Assembly (NCBI GenBank): GCA_039566865.1
Contig: CM076943.1
Coordinates: 18,743,501-18,807,500, forward strand
Source: Aurelia coerulea
Taxonomy: Eukaryota > Cnidaria > Scyphozoa > Semaeostomeae > Ulmaridae
Direction of reading: 5' to 3'
Length of the DNA stretch: 64,000 nucleotides
Below the pieces are notes generated by a model. It had not been told where the DNA came from and made no database searches. It saw only the letters and a program-made list of their open reading frames with translations. Below are positions 1-12,300 of the stretch, piece after piece. The first letter of the stretch is position 1; each line of letters begins with the position of its first letter. A program made the translations under genes and the position numbers.

Positions 1-522
1 TGACACCTTAACCATCGCATTCAATCTTTTCTTGGTTAAATCTAATCTAATTTTATACTTGGAGCTGGCTTTCCTTGCTCTGTATACCGTCGTTCGATGA
101 CGCCATGTTGTAAATCTAACGATCATGGTGTGGATATTGATTCCGTTCTTGACCTTCGGATTTCCAATTCGATGGGCTCGATCGATCACTTCATCAGGAA
201 TGGCCACTTTCAGCTCTTTAAACATAGACTTTACTTTCTTTAAACATTGGTCACCGGTCTCACTTTGTCCTTGCTTTGGAGGAGCGATACCATCAATCCT
301 AAGGCAGAGACGGCGATTATATTGTTCTTGCTCGTCAATTCCATTTTCCATATGGGCAATATAACTCTCCATCATTGCAACTTTTGCTTCCAGTGCATCA
401 ATTTTTGAATTTTGCTGCACAATAGTATCATGAAGATCCTTAATGCAATCCTTCGTTGCCATCTTAGCCTGGATTTCATCGAATCTTTTATCGAAATACT
501 CCTGATACTTCGGCACGGTCAT
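1..522 (-). CDS. Partial retroelement ORF1-type protein (coiled coil plus RRM-like), open at window edge
   Basis: Reading leftward from an ATG at 522 there is an uninterrupted frame of 174 codons that runs off the window. The first ~65 residues look like a coiled coil with regular hydrophobic spacing. Then come EQYNRRLCLRIDGI, DRAHRIGN and a basic stretch with VRFTTWRHRTTVYRARK, followed by IRLDLTKKRL. This order (coiled coil, RRM-like fold, basic C-terminal part) matches the nucleic-acid-binding ORF1/Transposase_22-like proteins of L1-type non-LTR elements, which coat element RNA. The absence of stops or frameshifts suggests a young insertion. It sits in an intron of the DLC1-like gene on the same strand. 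The reverse transcriptase partner would lie left of the window. The family is inferred from motifs only; a host-domesticated relative is possible. Confidence 0.72.
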   Translation of the reverse strand, partial: MTVPKYQEYFDKRFDEIQAKMATKDCIKDLHDTIVQQNSKIDALEAKVAMMESYIAHMENGIDEQEQYNRRLCLRIDGIAPPKQGQSETGDQCLKKVKSMFKELKVAIPDEVIDRAHRIGNPKVKNGINIHTMIVRFTTWRHRTTVYRARKASSKYKIRLDLTKKRLNAMVKVS

Positions 523-776
523 TGTTCGTCGGGCGGTGGCCTAATTTCGAGAGGCGTGTCAAGTCTACAATTCCGCAAGTCAAGAAAAACGAGATATAAC
601 TTTGCTTGAGAGAATCCAGTTAGCAGCACATTTTTGAAAAACCCATAAGTAGCCAATAAGAGATACAGTGTATACTCTCACATCATGTTCACATCGCTTT
701 CAAGAGGAAAAACTAGCAAACAAGGCCGGAGCAAGTTGCTTACACGTCCGTACGCCAGGCTGCCATGTTCATGTAG

Positions 777-1977
777 GCTCATTCAGCCCCCCCCCCACCT
801 ACTTAACTGAGCACTGCTCCAAATTGGTTCAACGAACCAGGAAATGGTTTTTTGACTTTTAGTTTCTATCCTTTTGAAGTGTAAATTTTTGTGAAACTTT
901 GAAAAAAAAATTTCGGGGGCCGGGGGGTGGCTGTTTTTTTTTCAGAGTGGTCGGGGCCAACTTTTAGGTAAGCTGCTTATGGATGTAATTCCAGATCACC
1001 TCATATTCCTTTGATAGTATCCTTTTTCAGTTGTGAACTTATAATTTGTAAGGTCTCTTTAATTTTTTCCAGGAACAATAGAACAATTATGTGTCACGTG
1101 ACCTCATCAATGACGTCATCTTTAAGAAAATGGCAAAAATTAGTTAGCGGTCTTTCTGCAAGGATATTTTGACCCCAAATGTTTTACAGCGGCAATAAAT
1201 AGACTAAAACTGATCAACAGGGTTGTTTCCACCTAAGCTGTGTAATTTTGTTTGAATTTTGTGCATCATTGGTTGCAAACGGTATAAGATTCCCCGGGGG
1301 TATCCTCAGATAGTACTACTCACGATCAGTTTTCATGCATATCTTGAGAATTTGTTTTACAGTGAGAATTTTTTGACTTGAGAATGTTTAGTTTGTCAAG
1401 ATATTATCAAAATTTCACCAAATAACTATCTTCAACCCCTTATTTCCACCTTCCTTCTTCTTTCCAACTCATTTACTTACTACTGGGAAAAAATGCTGAT
1501 GTCAGCATTTTTTGCAATAATTAAAACAAAAGTTTCAAAAGGAAAAATGAAGTATGCAACGATCACTTATCATCGAAGTAGTTTTCATCGTAATATATGG
1601 AGAAATTCTCCTTTATAGCTGCATTTTTCATTTTTCAGAAAAACAAGATTTTTAATCTCTGTGTCCGCCATCTTGGATTTGCGAAAATCAAATTTTTCAC
1701 TTTATAAGTATATTTTCACCTTCTAACAATGCTTTAATTGGCATAATTTGGTTTCATGAATCAATCTTAGAAAATTATAAAGATTTAAAAAAAAGTTGTT
1801 TTTTTCATATTTTTCGTGGACACGTGCCAGTTGGTCTTGAATAATTATGACGTCATATCTATTTTAAGAATTTTTTTGTGAGAAATGATAGATCATAAGC
1901 ACGGCTACCTGCATGGTGAGTTTCGTCTTCGTAAGTGAAGGAATGACGATTTTAGAGAGGGGGGGCTGAATGAGCCC
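777..1977. repeat. Possible 1.2-kb element bounded by inverted C/G-run repeats
   Basis: The sequence GGCTCATTCAGCCCCCCC at about 777-795 recurs inverted at about 1959-1976. Between the arms the DNA is AT-rich and has no convincing coding frame. The right arm is itself a small palindrome around the G run. I could not identify a target-site duplication, so the two arms may instead be separate insertions of one short repeat. Nothing else recognisable lies in 523-2739. Confidence 0.35.
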
Positions 1978-2739
1978 CCCCAGTCTTCTAGTAGCTCAAA
2001 AAGCCCAGTCTGGATAGGGTTAAAATTATCTGGCATAACTTTAAAAATTGAGTATTTTCTTGTGTTGGTCATATTGATTTCCCACAATCGGTCATGTATT
2101 TGTGGTGCTTTTAAATTTGGTCAAATCTTCATATGCTTCTTCTCGCACATCCTGTCATAAAACATAAGAACACTGCAATTCCAAAAATGATGATGATGTC
2201 AAGAATGCTCTTTCTGAAATTATGGCAAATTACATGAAGCTCCCTTCGAGAAATTCAGTTGAAAGAATTAAGCAATAACATTTTGTACATTTAATCTCAA
2301 AATATTGCAAAAGATCCCACGCCTATGTTGGTACAAACTGAATTTACTTAGTCCCAAGAGAGGGAAAAAGAGCAGAGGTAGGTTACAACAGAGCCGTGTA
2401 TACAAGCGTGCCAGTGATTTCAAGTTGTGTTTTTGCACGTGAAAGAGTGACAGTATAAATAGTCTGTACAGGATTCAAAAAAGGTCACGCGTCGACTGCT
2501 CGTTTGCTGACGAGAAATCCCTCCTACCCCTCCCATAAGATTTTAGAGCAGCGGCATTATCAAGTTGGGGATGTTAATTCTGTTTTGATATATTTTCGAC
2601 ACTCGATTTACCAGTGCAATAAGCAGGCTACTATAATGATCTAACCAGGCCAGGCTCAGCAATATCGTGTTTAATTTGAGAATATGCTTTGTAATACATA
2701 AACACATCTTGTAGAATTTTCGTTTTGCCCAGTTTATCT

Positions 2740-3011
2740 AGCCTACGCGTAGACCCATTATCCCAAAGGAGGAAAGGGTCTACGAAACAAAGAGCAAAAG
2801 CTTGCTACTGAGGTTTCTAGATTTCTGGAAACTTAATTTATGCAGCCTTTGTTTCAAACATAGAAATATTTCTATTTCTATGGTTTCGACGCGTTTCACA
2901 ACTAATTTGAAAAGGGGATTAGAATGAGTAATTGGGCGGCTGTAGCAAGCCTTTGCTCTTTGTTTCGTAGACCCTTTCCTCCTTTGGGATAATGGGTCTA
3001 CGCGTAGGCTA
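2740..3011. mobile_element. TAGCCT-type MITE, 272 bp, with 9-bp target duplication
   Basis: Arms of ~68 bp (2740-2807 and 2943-3010) are near-perfect inverted repeats beginning AGCCTACGCGTAGACCC. The element is flanked by a perfect 9-bp direct repeat, AGTTTATCT, at 2731-2739 and 3012-3020. There is no coding capacity. It resembles the shorter hairpins at 10951-11049 and 10356-10385 in its termini and duplication length. It lies in a DLC1-like intron. Confidence 0.85.
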
Positions 3012-3179
3012 AGTTTATCTCCTTTACTTGTTTCTCATACACTCGTCTTTTCACAAACTGCTAAGCTGACTAGTACTACTGTTATGAAAGACTCTGACAA
3101 GTAACTGTAATTAGACACTAAATAAATGTAGCTATTTTCGGTTGAATGAAATTAATTGAAAATAACAGAAGCAGCTTAC

Positions 3180-3305
3180 CTGAGTATCAAGAAATTTCGT
3201 TTTACTGATGGCGCAATGGTTTGTGTTTCATAAAAGAAAACATCGGTCTGTTCATCAAGATGCTCTTTGTATTCCCAGTGGACCATTTCGTCATCCCACA
3301 AATGT
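3180..3305 (-). CDS. DLC1: DLC1-like exon 15, START domain
   Basis: A 126-bp exon reads RHLWDDEMVHWEYKEHLDEQ, then TDVFFYETQTIAPSVKRNFL and IL. It aligns with RHLWDEDF..WKV.E.LD.QTEIYQY...SMAPHP.RDFVVLR of STARD13. Acceptor CACTTGCAG, donor GTAAGC; it leaves two bases (AG). The next exon is not recognisable in 1-3179. Confidence 0.95.
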
Positions 3306-6300
3306 CTGCAAGTGAATATGCAAACAAAGTGTAAGCATGAACAACTAAAATACACTCCCAAAAACTACCAGGTGACCTAACAAAGGTGAAAACTTTTGGA
3401 AAATAGCAAAATGTGAATATGCTCTTAATTTTGAAGGTATGCTTTCTTGCATCTTTGTCAAGGACCAAATAAATTTGATTGACATTGCTATTGCTAGAAA
3501 GCACTTGATTTTGTCAGAATTTGAGCTTTTATGAGATACCTGGCTTATGTAAATTTTGAACCAAAACTACTAGGAATAGAATCACTTATAACTTTGAAAG
3601 TACAAATGTTAAGAGCAACTGGTCTTCAGATTTGAAACTACAATTGTGGCAAAAAAATATTGGACGATTGATCAAAACCTAGACCCTTTGAAGATAAAGC
3701 CATCCCTTCCCCCTAATTCAATATTGTTGGAACAGATAGACAGCGAAATCAGTTCATAAACGATTTGCTTATGGAAAAATACCACATTGACCTCGGTGGG
3801 GGGGGGGGGGGGGGGGGTTCGCGACCAAGAGAGGGCTAGAAATCTAAAGAGATAGCGATTAGACCTTCTTGGAAGGCTTTCTACTAACCTTTTGGCCACG
3901 AAAGTTTGAGGAAATGGGCTTTCAGATCACACAAAGTTGGTCCTCTTGTGATCCTAAACCAAAAGTTGCTAAAACGGACAATCACGCACTTTTCTTTCAT
4001 AGTGGCAATAACACCAAAAATATAATAACTGAGCCCTTCTAAGGGAATCTGGGCCATGACTTGCTTGACCCTCGCATCCCATTTCTACACATATTTAAAT
4101 CCCTGTTTTCTTTGTTGTAAAAAGGAACTAACCGACACATGCCTTCGGCTTCTTCATCGATCTTTGCCTTATAGATTCAAAAGACTTCGGCCATCAAAGA
4201 CTCCCTGCGCTCAAGCGCCAGCGCCTCTAATTAAATAACACGGGCAACCAGCTAGCATCTACAGAACGAAGTTGCCACAAAGTAAACTCCTGGGTTTTAA
4301 GGTTGATTCCCGTCAGTTGAACGTTCGGAGCGGGTGGAATTTCACACAATAAAAGATCACTCAGCCGTAATTTTCTATTCAATTTCAGAGCGACGTTTTT
4401 CTCGTAAACAATAGAATTTCCGCCCACTTGAAAAATTCCACTGACTGAAAATCAGCCTCTATGCTATGATTCAAATGTTCTAATTATCTTCGCTTCTTTC
4501 ACGGTGTCATGCGAAGGGTATCTCCCGGTATCTCCATCTAAAATTTACTGCACAATGTCAAATGTTTCTAGGGTAATCTCAGGGGGCGCTTTCTAGGTAA
4601 TCTGCCATGGACACTGTGACAAATTGTTACCCACCTAACCATAAAATGTAGAAGTCTCACCATATCTATGGTCTCACCTTTCTTTAACGAATCGTCTCAA
4701 TACATCATTAGGAGATGCATTCACCTCAACAACAGCCTTCCAAAGCCTTATGGGATATCCATCATTCACCTTCTTGTATGATATTTCAACTTCGTCAGCA
4801 AAACTGTGTTGAATCCAGCCTTTCGCTTTCGCCTGAGATTCCTAAAAATAAAATTCAGTCCTTTTAGGTGCGAGTTGGAGATTTGTGATAGTAAAACAAG
4901 TAAAGAAGATCTGTTTCTAACATTGTTCACAATAGTTTAGATTGTCGATTCAATAAAATCATTGATGTCATGTGTCATATCGTAGAGTAGCGGAATCCAG
5001 CCTTTTGCCCTCGCCTGAGATTCCTACAGATAAATTTAAGTCTTTATAGGTGCGAATTAGACATTTGTGACAGCAAAAGAAGCAAGGAGACATCTTTGCA
5101 ACAGTGGTCACAATAGTTTAATGTGTTTAATGTACTTCAATGAAATCATTGATGTAATGTATCATATTACAGAGTAGCGGAATCCATCTTTTCGCCTTCA
5201 ACTGAGATTCCTAAAAATGATCTTAAGCATGGATAGATTAGGGTGGACGATTTTTGATCGTAAAACAGGCCAGGCGATACTTTTCTACCAGGCAAATATT
5301 TAATAAACAACAGTATATTGCGTTAATTCAAAGAAATCAAAGTTGTATTGCAACATATCTGAGCCCGGGGGGCAGCTCACTTAAAAGCTCTCGTACACTT
5401 TAGTGAAAATCTTCAGAAAGATTCCAAAGATCTTGATAAATCATGATAAATCTCGATTAATTTTGAAAATCTGAAAGATCTCAAAGAAAATCTAAAACTG
5501 TTCGAAAATCTCATAAAGCCCCAGACATCTTCCACAAACAAATTATACAAATTCACAAACATTTTAGAAATCTTAAAAGGGCAGTCAGACGTGACGTTGC
5601 GCGGGACATTTTCATTGTATTTGTATGAAAAGTGCTTAGGCTTAGCAGCGACTCGTCAATGGAGATTTTGAATGGGATTGTCGCAAATTTCAATCCATCT
5701 CCATCGACCATGCTCTTGACAATCTCAAGGATTTAATTGACAGATATTGGTCGTCTATCTCGATTTCATGTATTTGCAAAGTTATTTTGTCTATCACAAA
5801 TTCCTGAAAGTCGTAAACAGCGATCTTGCTGAAGCAACTTTGAAGCTGCGAAGAGATAATCTACAAGTCGAAGTGGGCAAGAAACTCACCAAAGAATATG
5901 GTTTTTGAGTCAGATTTATGATGCTTGGTGAAACCGAAAGGTGAATAGAACCTTCTCAAACACTACTGGATTCATTGCTCAATTAATTTCATCAGAATTA
6001 CAGCGAACACAGAGGTACAGTAGACATGTTTTGGTATTTAGGCCTATACGAATTGGATTGTGACACGCAGAATCTGCTACCCGCGTTTCGCGTCTGACTG
6101 CCCCTTTAAAAGGTCTAAAATCTTTGAAAATCTCAGACAAATTCTCAAAATCTTTGAAAAATCAGACAGATTTTTATGAATTGTAAAATGTCGTACGCTA
6201 CAGTAACAACCCGCATGAAACAAACCGTGGATTTAGAACCTCCAGGCTGATTTTTGTCAATAGACCTTTTAGCTATGCTACAAAAGAGCCTGGATCGAGC

Positions 6301-9300
6301 GTTATTTTTATACATTTTTATGCGTGACGTTCGATCGAGTGGCATGAGAGCTTCTATCACTACTCTGTACACGTTCGAAAATTCTACAAAATATAGCAAA
6401 ATTTTGTTCGATTCTGATTCTTTTCAGAATAGCTAAAAGGTCTATCAAGCACCTTATGAATAAGAAAAACTACAGTAAAAACCTGCATATAAGAACCACC
6501 CACTTATAAGAACCTAAGGCCTAAAATGTTCTAATTTCACCCCATTACAGAAGAACCTATTCATCCTGAAATTCAAGGAAGGTTCTCGTCTAAAAAAGTT
6601 ACATGTAAACTACTGGTTGGTAATATGTGACAAGATTTTTCAAAAAAATTTAGCCAAATACTTAAGTAGATACAAAGCATACACAAACAATTCTTTGTAT
6701 GAATGGATTTGATACAGATAAGGTTACTAGGTAGACAAGGTTGTTCTTTATAAAATTGTGTCATGATAGTGTGTATGTGAAAACGTTGTTTTCTTGTATT
6801 TGGCCTAAATTCCCAAAGATCTGTAATTAATTCTTTTGATAAGAACCTATTTAAGAACCTTGGGAGAACCTTGCATCCTGTTTTCAAGAATAGTATCATA
6901 TGCATAAGAACCTAAACAGGGTGATTTCAAAATGGAGGTTCTTATATGCGGGTTTTTACTGTATATAAATGTATTCAACTAACCTGGAGCAAACCAGTGA
7001 AGCAATTGTCCAAATAAGAATGATATCCATCTTCAATTCCTGGATCTGACAAATTTTGGGATAGATTTTCCAAAAATACTGGGTCACCTTGTTCGATATA
7101 AGAGAACCTACATTTCATCATCACATCTTCCGGCACCTGGAAGTCAGATAAAACATTATAATCACAAATTTAGATTGATAGATTTCCAGATTCAAAAAAT
7201 TGAAAAATGAAATACAATAATTTCTTCACGGAGAACGTAACCGTTCCCACGATGCATATATCAGCCTGATCACGATGATTCCCAATGATTCCAAGTAATC
7301 GCTCATCTACGAAAAGACCAACAACACCAAACCGATACCGCTCATGCTGGGACTCAATGTTATGGCAACTTGTTTGAGCCAGTGTCAATGCAATGAATTC
7401 TCAATTCCCATTGAAACGAGGCTCTTATACGACGTCATTGAATAACCACTGGTAACTCGAAGCTAAAAGCAAGATTTAGAGGAGCTTAGCGTGAAAAAGC
7501 TACGTCATACGGAGAAGAATACTATGAAAACAGTCGGAGATGAGATGAAACTTTGCACGTAGGTACTTTTATGTTGCTTTAAGGCCGCTCTCCATATTCA
7601 GCGTTTTTAGCACCCAGGTGCTGCGATTGCTACCGAAAGAACCGACATCGCAATGAACTCAAATCGTGCACGATCTCATTTGCATCATGGCCAATGAGGA
7701 AAGTGAGCGCCAAAATCAAATGGAGATTAATACCATAGATTAGGGAACGCGCTCCATAATGGTCGCAGTGCCTGCGCGCTCAAAACGCTGGATATGGAGA
7801 GCAGCCTTTACCAAGCATTGGTTCACTTTTTGTAAAGTTTTCAAATCGGTGTTTTCTGCCTTGGCTCATATCGAAACGAGGCAGAAGTAATAGTTCTCAA
7901 GATTAAAGTGTTAGATTGTGAATCTCAGTTAGAGATAACTAAGACCAGGTAATCAGTCTTTGCAGACGTACCTGTAGTCTATGGAGCCTCAATACAGATA
8001 TTTCAATATATCCTTAATGAAGTAAAGAAATTCGAAAATATAATCAGATTTCTGATGAAGCGACAGCGAAACGTAAATTCAATACTATATTTTCGAATTT
8101 CTTTATTGCATTTATGTCTCGTTCAATTCCTACCCTGGCCACCCCCCCCCCCGGGCAGCCCGGGGGTCAACAAAATTTCTTTGCTCAAATGCCCGGGAGC
8201 CGGGGAAAAATCGGTGGTCAAATGCCCGGGGGCCGGGCACTAAGAAAATGCCATATTCCCAGTTACTGTATAAGCAAAAGCTCCTGTTCTAGCCAAATGC
8301 TACTCAAATGCCCGGGGGCCGGGGAAAAATCTATGGTCAAATGCCCGGGGGCCGGGAATATTTTTCGTGCAAATGCCCGGGGGTGTCCCGGGGGTGTCCC
8401 GGGGGGGGATGGTCAGGGTAGGAATTGAACGAGACATTATATACTTGACAGAAAGGAGCTAATGATTTATCGCTTAATGAAGTAAATTTAGTTCAGGCAG
8501 CTGAAAAAACTAAGTGCAGACTATACGGATACCCGATACTCCTCTAACCCAACGAAATGCCATGTTATATACCCTGGGTATCAGAGCCTAAAAGAGCATA
8601 ACAATTTAAAAAATTAAAAAAAGAAAGAAAGAAGAAGAAGAAAAAGGAGGCTTTGGTTCCATTCAAACATAGTCTCGTTCTGAAGATGCGATCAGACGCA
8701 TCGATCGCATCGGAATACCGCCCAAGGGGAATACCCATCTTAATCACTCGATTACTCGATTTAATTGATTGATTTGCTTTCTCGGAATTGGCTTGGCTAA
8801 AAGAATGACCTCACGCAATAAAATGGCCTTGCAAAGTATGGCAAAGTAAATTCTAGGGGATGACAGAAACAACAGAAACTCCAACAAAAGCATATTCGAG
8901 GGCATCAGCTGACTCACTTTGCCGGCTATGTGGCGTACAATTCAGCAGCAGCGGTGTAAAGCCGGCATTCCGAATCTTCGGCCAGCTCAAGTGATCGGCG
9001 GACAGTAATTATCTGGTTAAAATATGCGAAGTTCTTGAAAAAGATATAGCGCATGTCGCTTCACGGTCACCTGTTTCTTGCAAACCTTGCCACTCAAAAG
9101 TTTGCCGATTTGCAAAGAGACTATGCTTGGATGGAACCAGAGCCTCCGTTTTCTTTCCTTTTTTCTTCTCTTCTTTTTTATTAGGCTCTGTTTTTTAATT
9201 TTCAGGCTCTGGTACCCAGGGTGCATGTTATATCGCTTAGTTCCTCAGTAGACGGTTCTACCAGGAAATGAAGCACAATGATTATTGCACGATTATAATT

Positions 9301-12300
9301 TCATGCTGAATGTCGTCCTTTTGTGCTCAATATAAATCAACATAGTCCTGTAAAGGAAAGGTGCCAAATATTTTTAGTGATCTGATGAGTGAATGAAATA
9401 CAATGTGCACGTTTGACATGTATGAGGAGAGTTTGTCTGTCCATAGCAGTCTGATGATTTACTTGCGGTTGCGCTTCCAGAGCTGAACCCGAAGTTTCAC
9501 AGCAGGCAGCCTCATTGTGAATCAGTTAAATTCTACCAATCACAGTGCGCCCTTCGAGGCTCTTCGTCAGCATCATGTCAGCATATTTTGACAAGAGTGT
9601 ATACGCGGCTGTACTTACATGTGGACACATTGCCATTAATTGGTCATGTTTTCGGGACACAAGAAAAGGGAGAAAGTGAGAGAGAGGAAACTTACCGCGA
9701 ACAGAAAGCGAACTGACTTCATTAAATCAACGAGACATTGCTGAGCAGCCTGGCATAAAGGAAGACATATAAGTATTAAATAATGAAACTAAGAAGAATC
9801 ACCAAGTTTATATTTTGGTTATCCATGGGTATTTTGGTTGCTACTCAATCAAACTTTCCAATAATAATGTTACAATTATCGCTCGATCCAGACTCTTTTG
9901 TAGAGTAGCTAATAGGTGTATGGGTGCCCCTTGAGGAAAATGCGAGCAGACGATGCACCAAAAAAGACATAAAATGAATAACAAAATTGTTCTTACGTTT
10001 GTATCTTCAAGATCTTTCTCTGATCTCGTACTGTTAAACGTCCTTTTGAGTTTCCTTGAGCTTTGATTTTTGTCCACTTTTATCCCAAATATATGGAAGA
10101 ATGCAGGTGTGAAGCAAACTGACAAGTTCTTGTGATCCATCTACGGTGAATGAACGTGAAAGTAAAAACAGAGTTTTCCGAACAATGTTTATAGGTTTTA
10201 CGTCTGCGTTCACTGCGAGACTTTCTTGCATGCGGCTACATCGTTTACAGCAAATGCATACGCGATTTTCTCAACGAATTGCCCCTTCCAAAAGGATACC
10301 CCCCCCCACAAACAAGCCTCTTTTTAATTCGCTAATCACTTCGTTTCAAAGGGACTAGCCTGATAAGGGTCTGGTTATCAGGCTAAAAGGGACTGGATAA
10401 GAATCCTTGGAGAAATCTTTGACTTTTTTTTTGATGACCAATATTATTGAGACTACTTTGAGTAAACATAAAATGACTTGGAGATTGTAAATATGAGTAT
10501 CTTGGAGATTTAGCGTTTTACTTTTGTCTGACGACGCACTAAAATTTCCATATTTTTTAGGACTTTATACGATCCTTCCGAGGGGCGTATCACTCTGTAA
10601 AAATCTCGTACACCTTTGGCAAAAACTCTTTGTTTTCAAGAAAAATTCTCAAAAAATCCCTAAAAATCTTATTGTTTAAAAAATTCTCGTACGCCATTTC
10701 GGAAGAGTGATACACCCCTCGGATCCTTTCATCCAAAGATTAGCCTGTATCTAGAAGATTATCTCCTTTTGAATCTGGCTGCTCATAAAGGAATTTCTCA
10801 ATGTGAACTTGAAACTTGACACGTTAACCTTTGATTTGCTTTCATATTTCTTAACCAATTCCTTTAACAAATATTTGGGAAGAACAAACTACTTCAAACT
10901 AGTACAAGACATAAGTCATAACTTTCAAGGGCATCTGTCGTGAATTTGATTAGCCTGCGTGCAGTTCGTGCAGATTTTACTTTCCACTGCGAAGGAGAGC
11001 TTATGAGGCTCTCCTTCGCAGTAGAAAGGTAAAGTCTGCACGCAGGCTAGAATTTGATTGGCTAATGCAATACAATTATCTCTTTTGTTTAGTACAAAGC
11101 AAGGACCGAGGCTGAATTTTTAAGGGACTAAAAATTCATTAAGCAGAAATAAAACGTTTACGAAACAATGGAATTCCACTCCAAAAATATTTGTTGCATC
11201 AACAAACTGCTATCGCGACTTATGCCCTTTATAGCTCTTGCTTTTGTAGATAAGATACCTATCAAAAAATTGGAAAAAGATTCGGATGCGAAAAAATGGG
11301 AAGATTTAGTACATAGAGGCCTTTCTGACTTATGTCGTCATCAGAGTATGACTCTTGAAGGAGTGTTTTTTATCGACAAGCCTTTTCAAAAAGTACCAAT
11401 TCGAAAAAATGGTCCAGACGTTGTCCAGGAATTACGATAAACTAGAAATGGTAGACTTTAGCAGTACCTCGTGTAAATGACCTGGCAATATGGTGACAAA
11501 TATCCAGAAAAAATGTCCTTTTTCAATTGTTTTGAAAGCTTTTTTTGAGATACCAGGTAGGTGAGTCAGGAAATGTTGGAATGCTTGAGAATTTGAAAAG
11601 CGAGTTGCCTTTCTGCAGAATAGATTTCATACCTCTGAGTGCACTCACTCAAATAAAAGTAAACAAAGAAAACAAACAATTATGGTCAGCTGCGTATAAG
11701 GTGTGAATTCTATTCTCAAGGCTGCCTCATCAATTTGTTTTGAACAGAACTGCATGTCCTTTGTTTTACAAACCTCACCCTTGCTCCCAAAGGGTGAATT
11801 GGACCATAGACCTTTCACTAACTACGTCAAGTGTTACCTGATTATCGACAGCCATTTCAGCAAAATGATTGAGAAATGTCAAAAATGTTTGCAATGCTTC
11901 TCTGTTTTCATCTGGCATCAGAATAATGGCTAACTTTATAGCTTGTGCTCGGAGCTCATCTGGAATATCTGAAAAGAAAGACAATATCTGTAAAATTCCA
12001 AGCTCATTTGGAGAATTTTAAAAGCCATTTGAAGAACCACTTAAAAGGACGAACTCATTATAGAATAATATGGTCCAATACAGGAACCTGTCGACTTCAG
12101 CAAACATGCTACATTTGAATATTGCTGTTGAAAACCACCTCCAACCACGGGCAATAATGCACCATTGATGTCGCCTATACTATGATCAAATTTTATTCTT
12201 ACCTACTGTGTTATTTCTCATCTACGGGATTGCGTGAAAAGCTTGATAATCTTTATTTTCCTTCGTTCTTCTCTCGTCACAACAAGGATTGAATGCCGCC

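Noticed and set aside
1905..2087. Possible terminal START exon on the minus strand
   Set aside because: No YLIEPCG, EWY or FGHLC-type motif; it lies in an inverted-repeat region.
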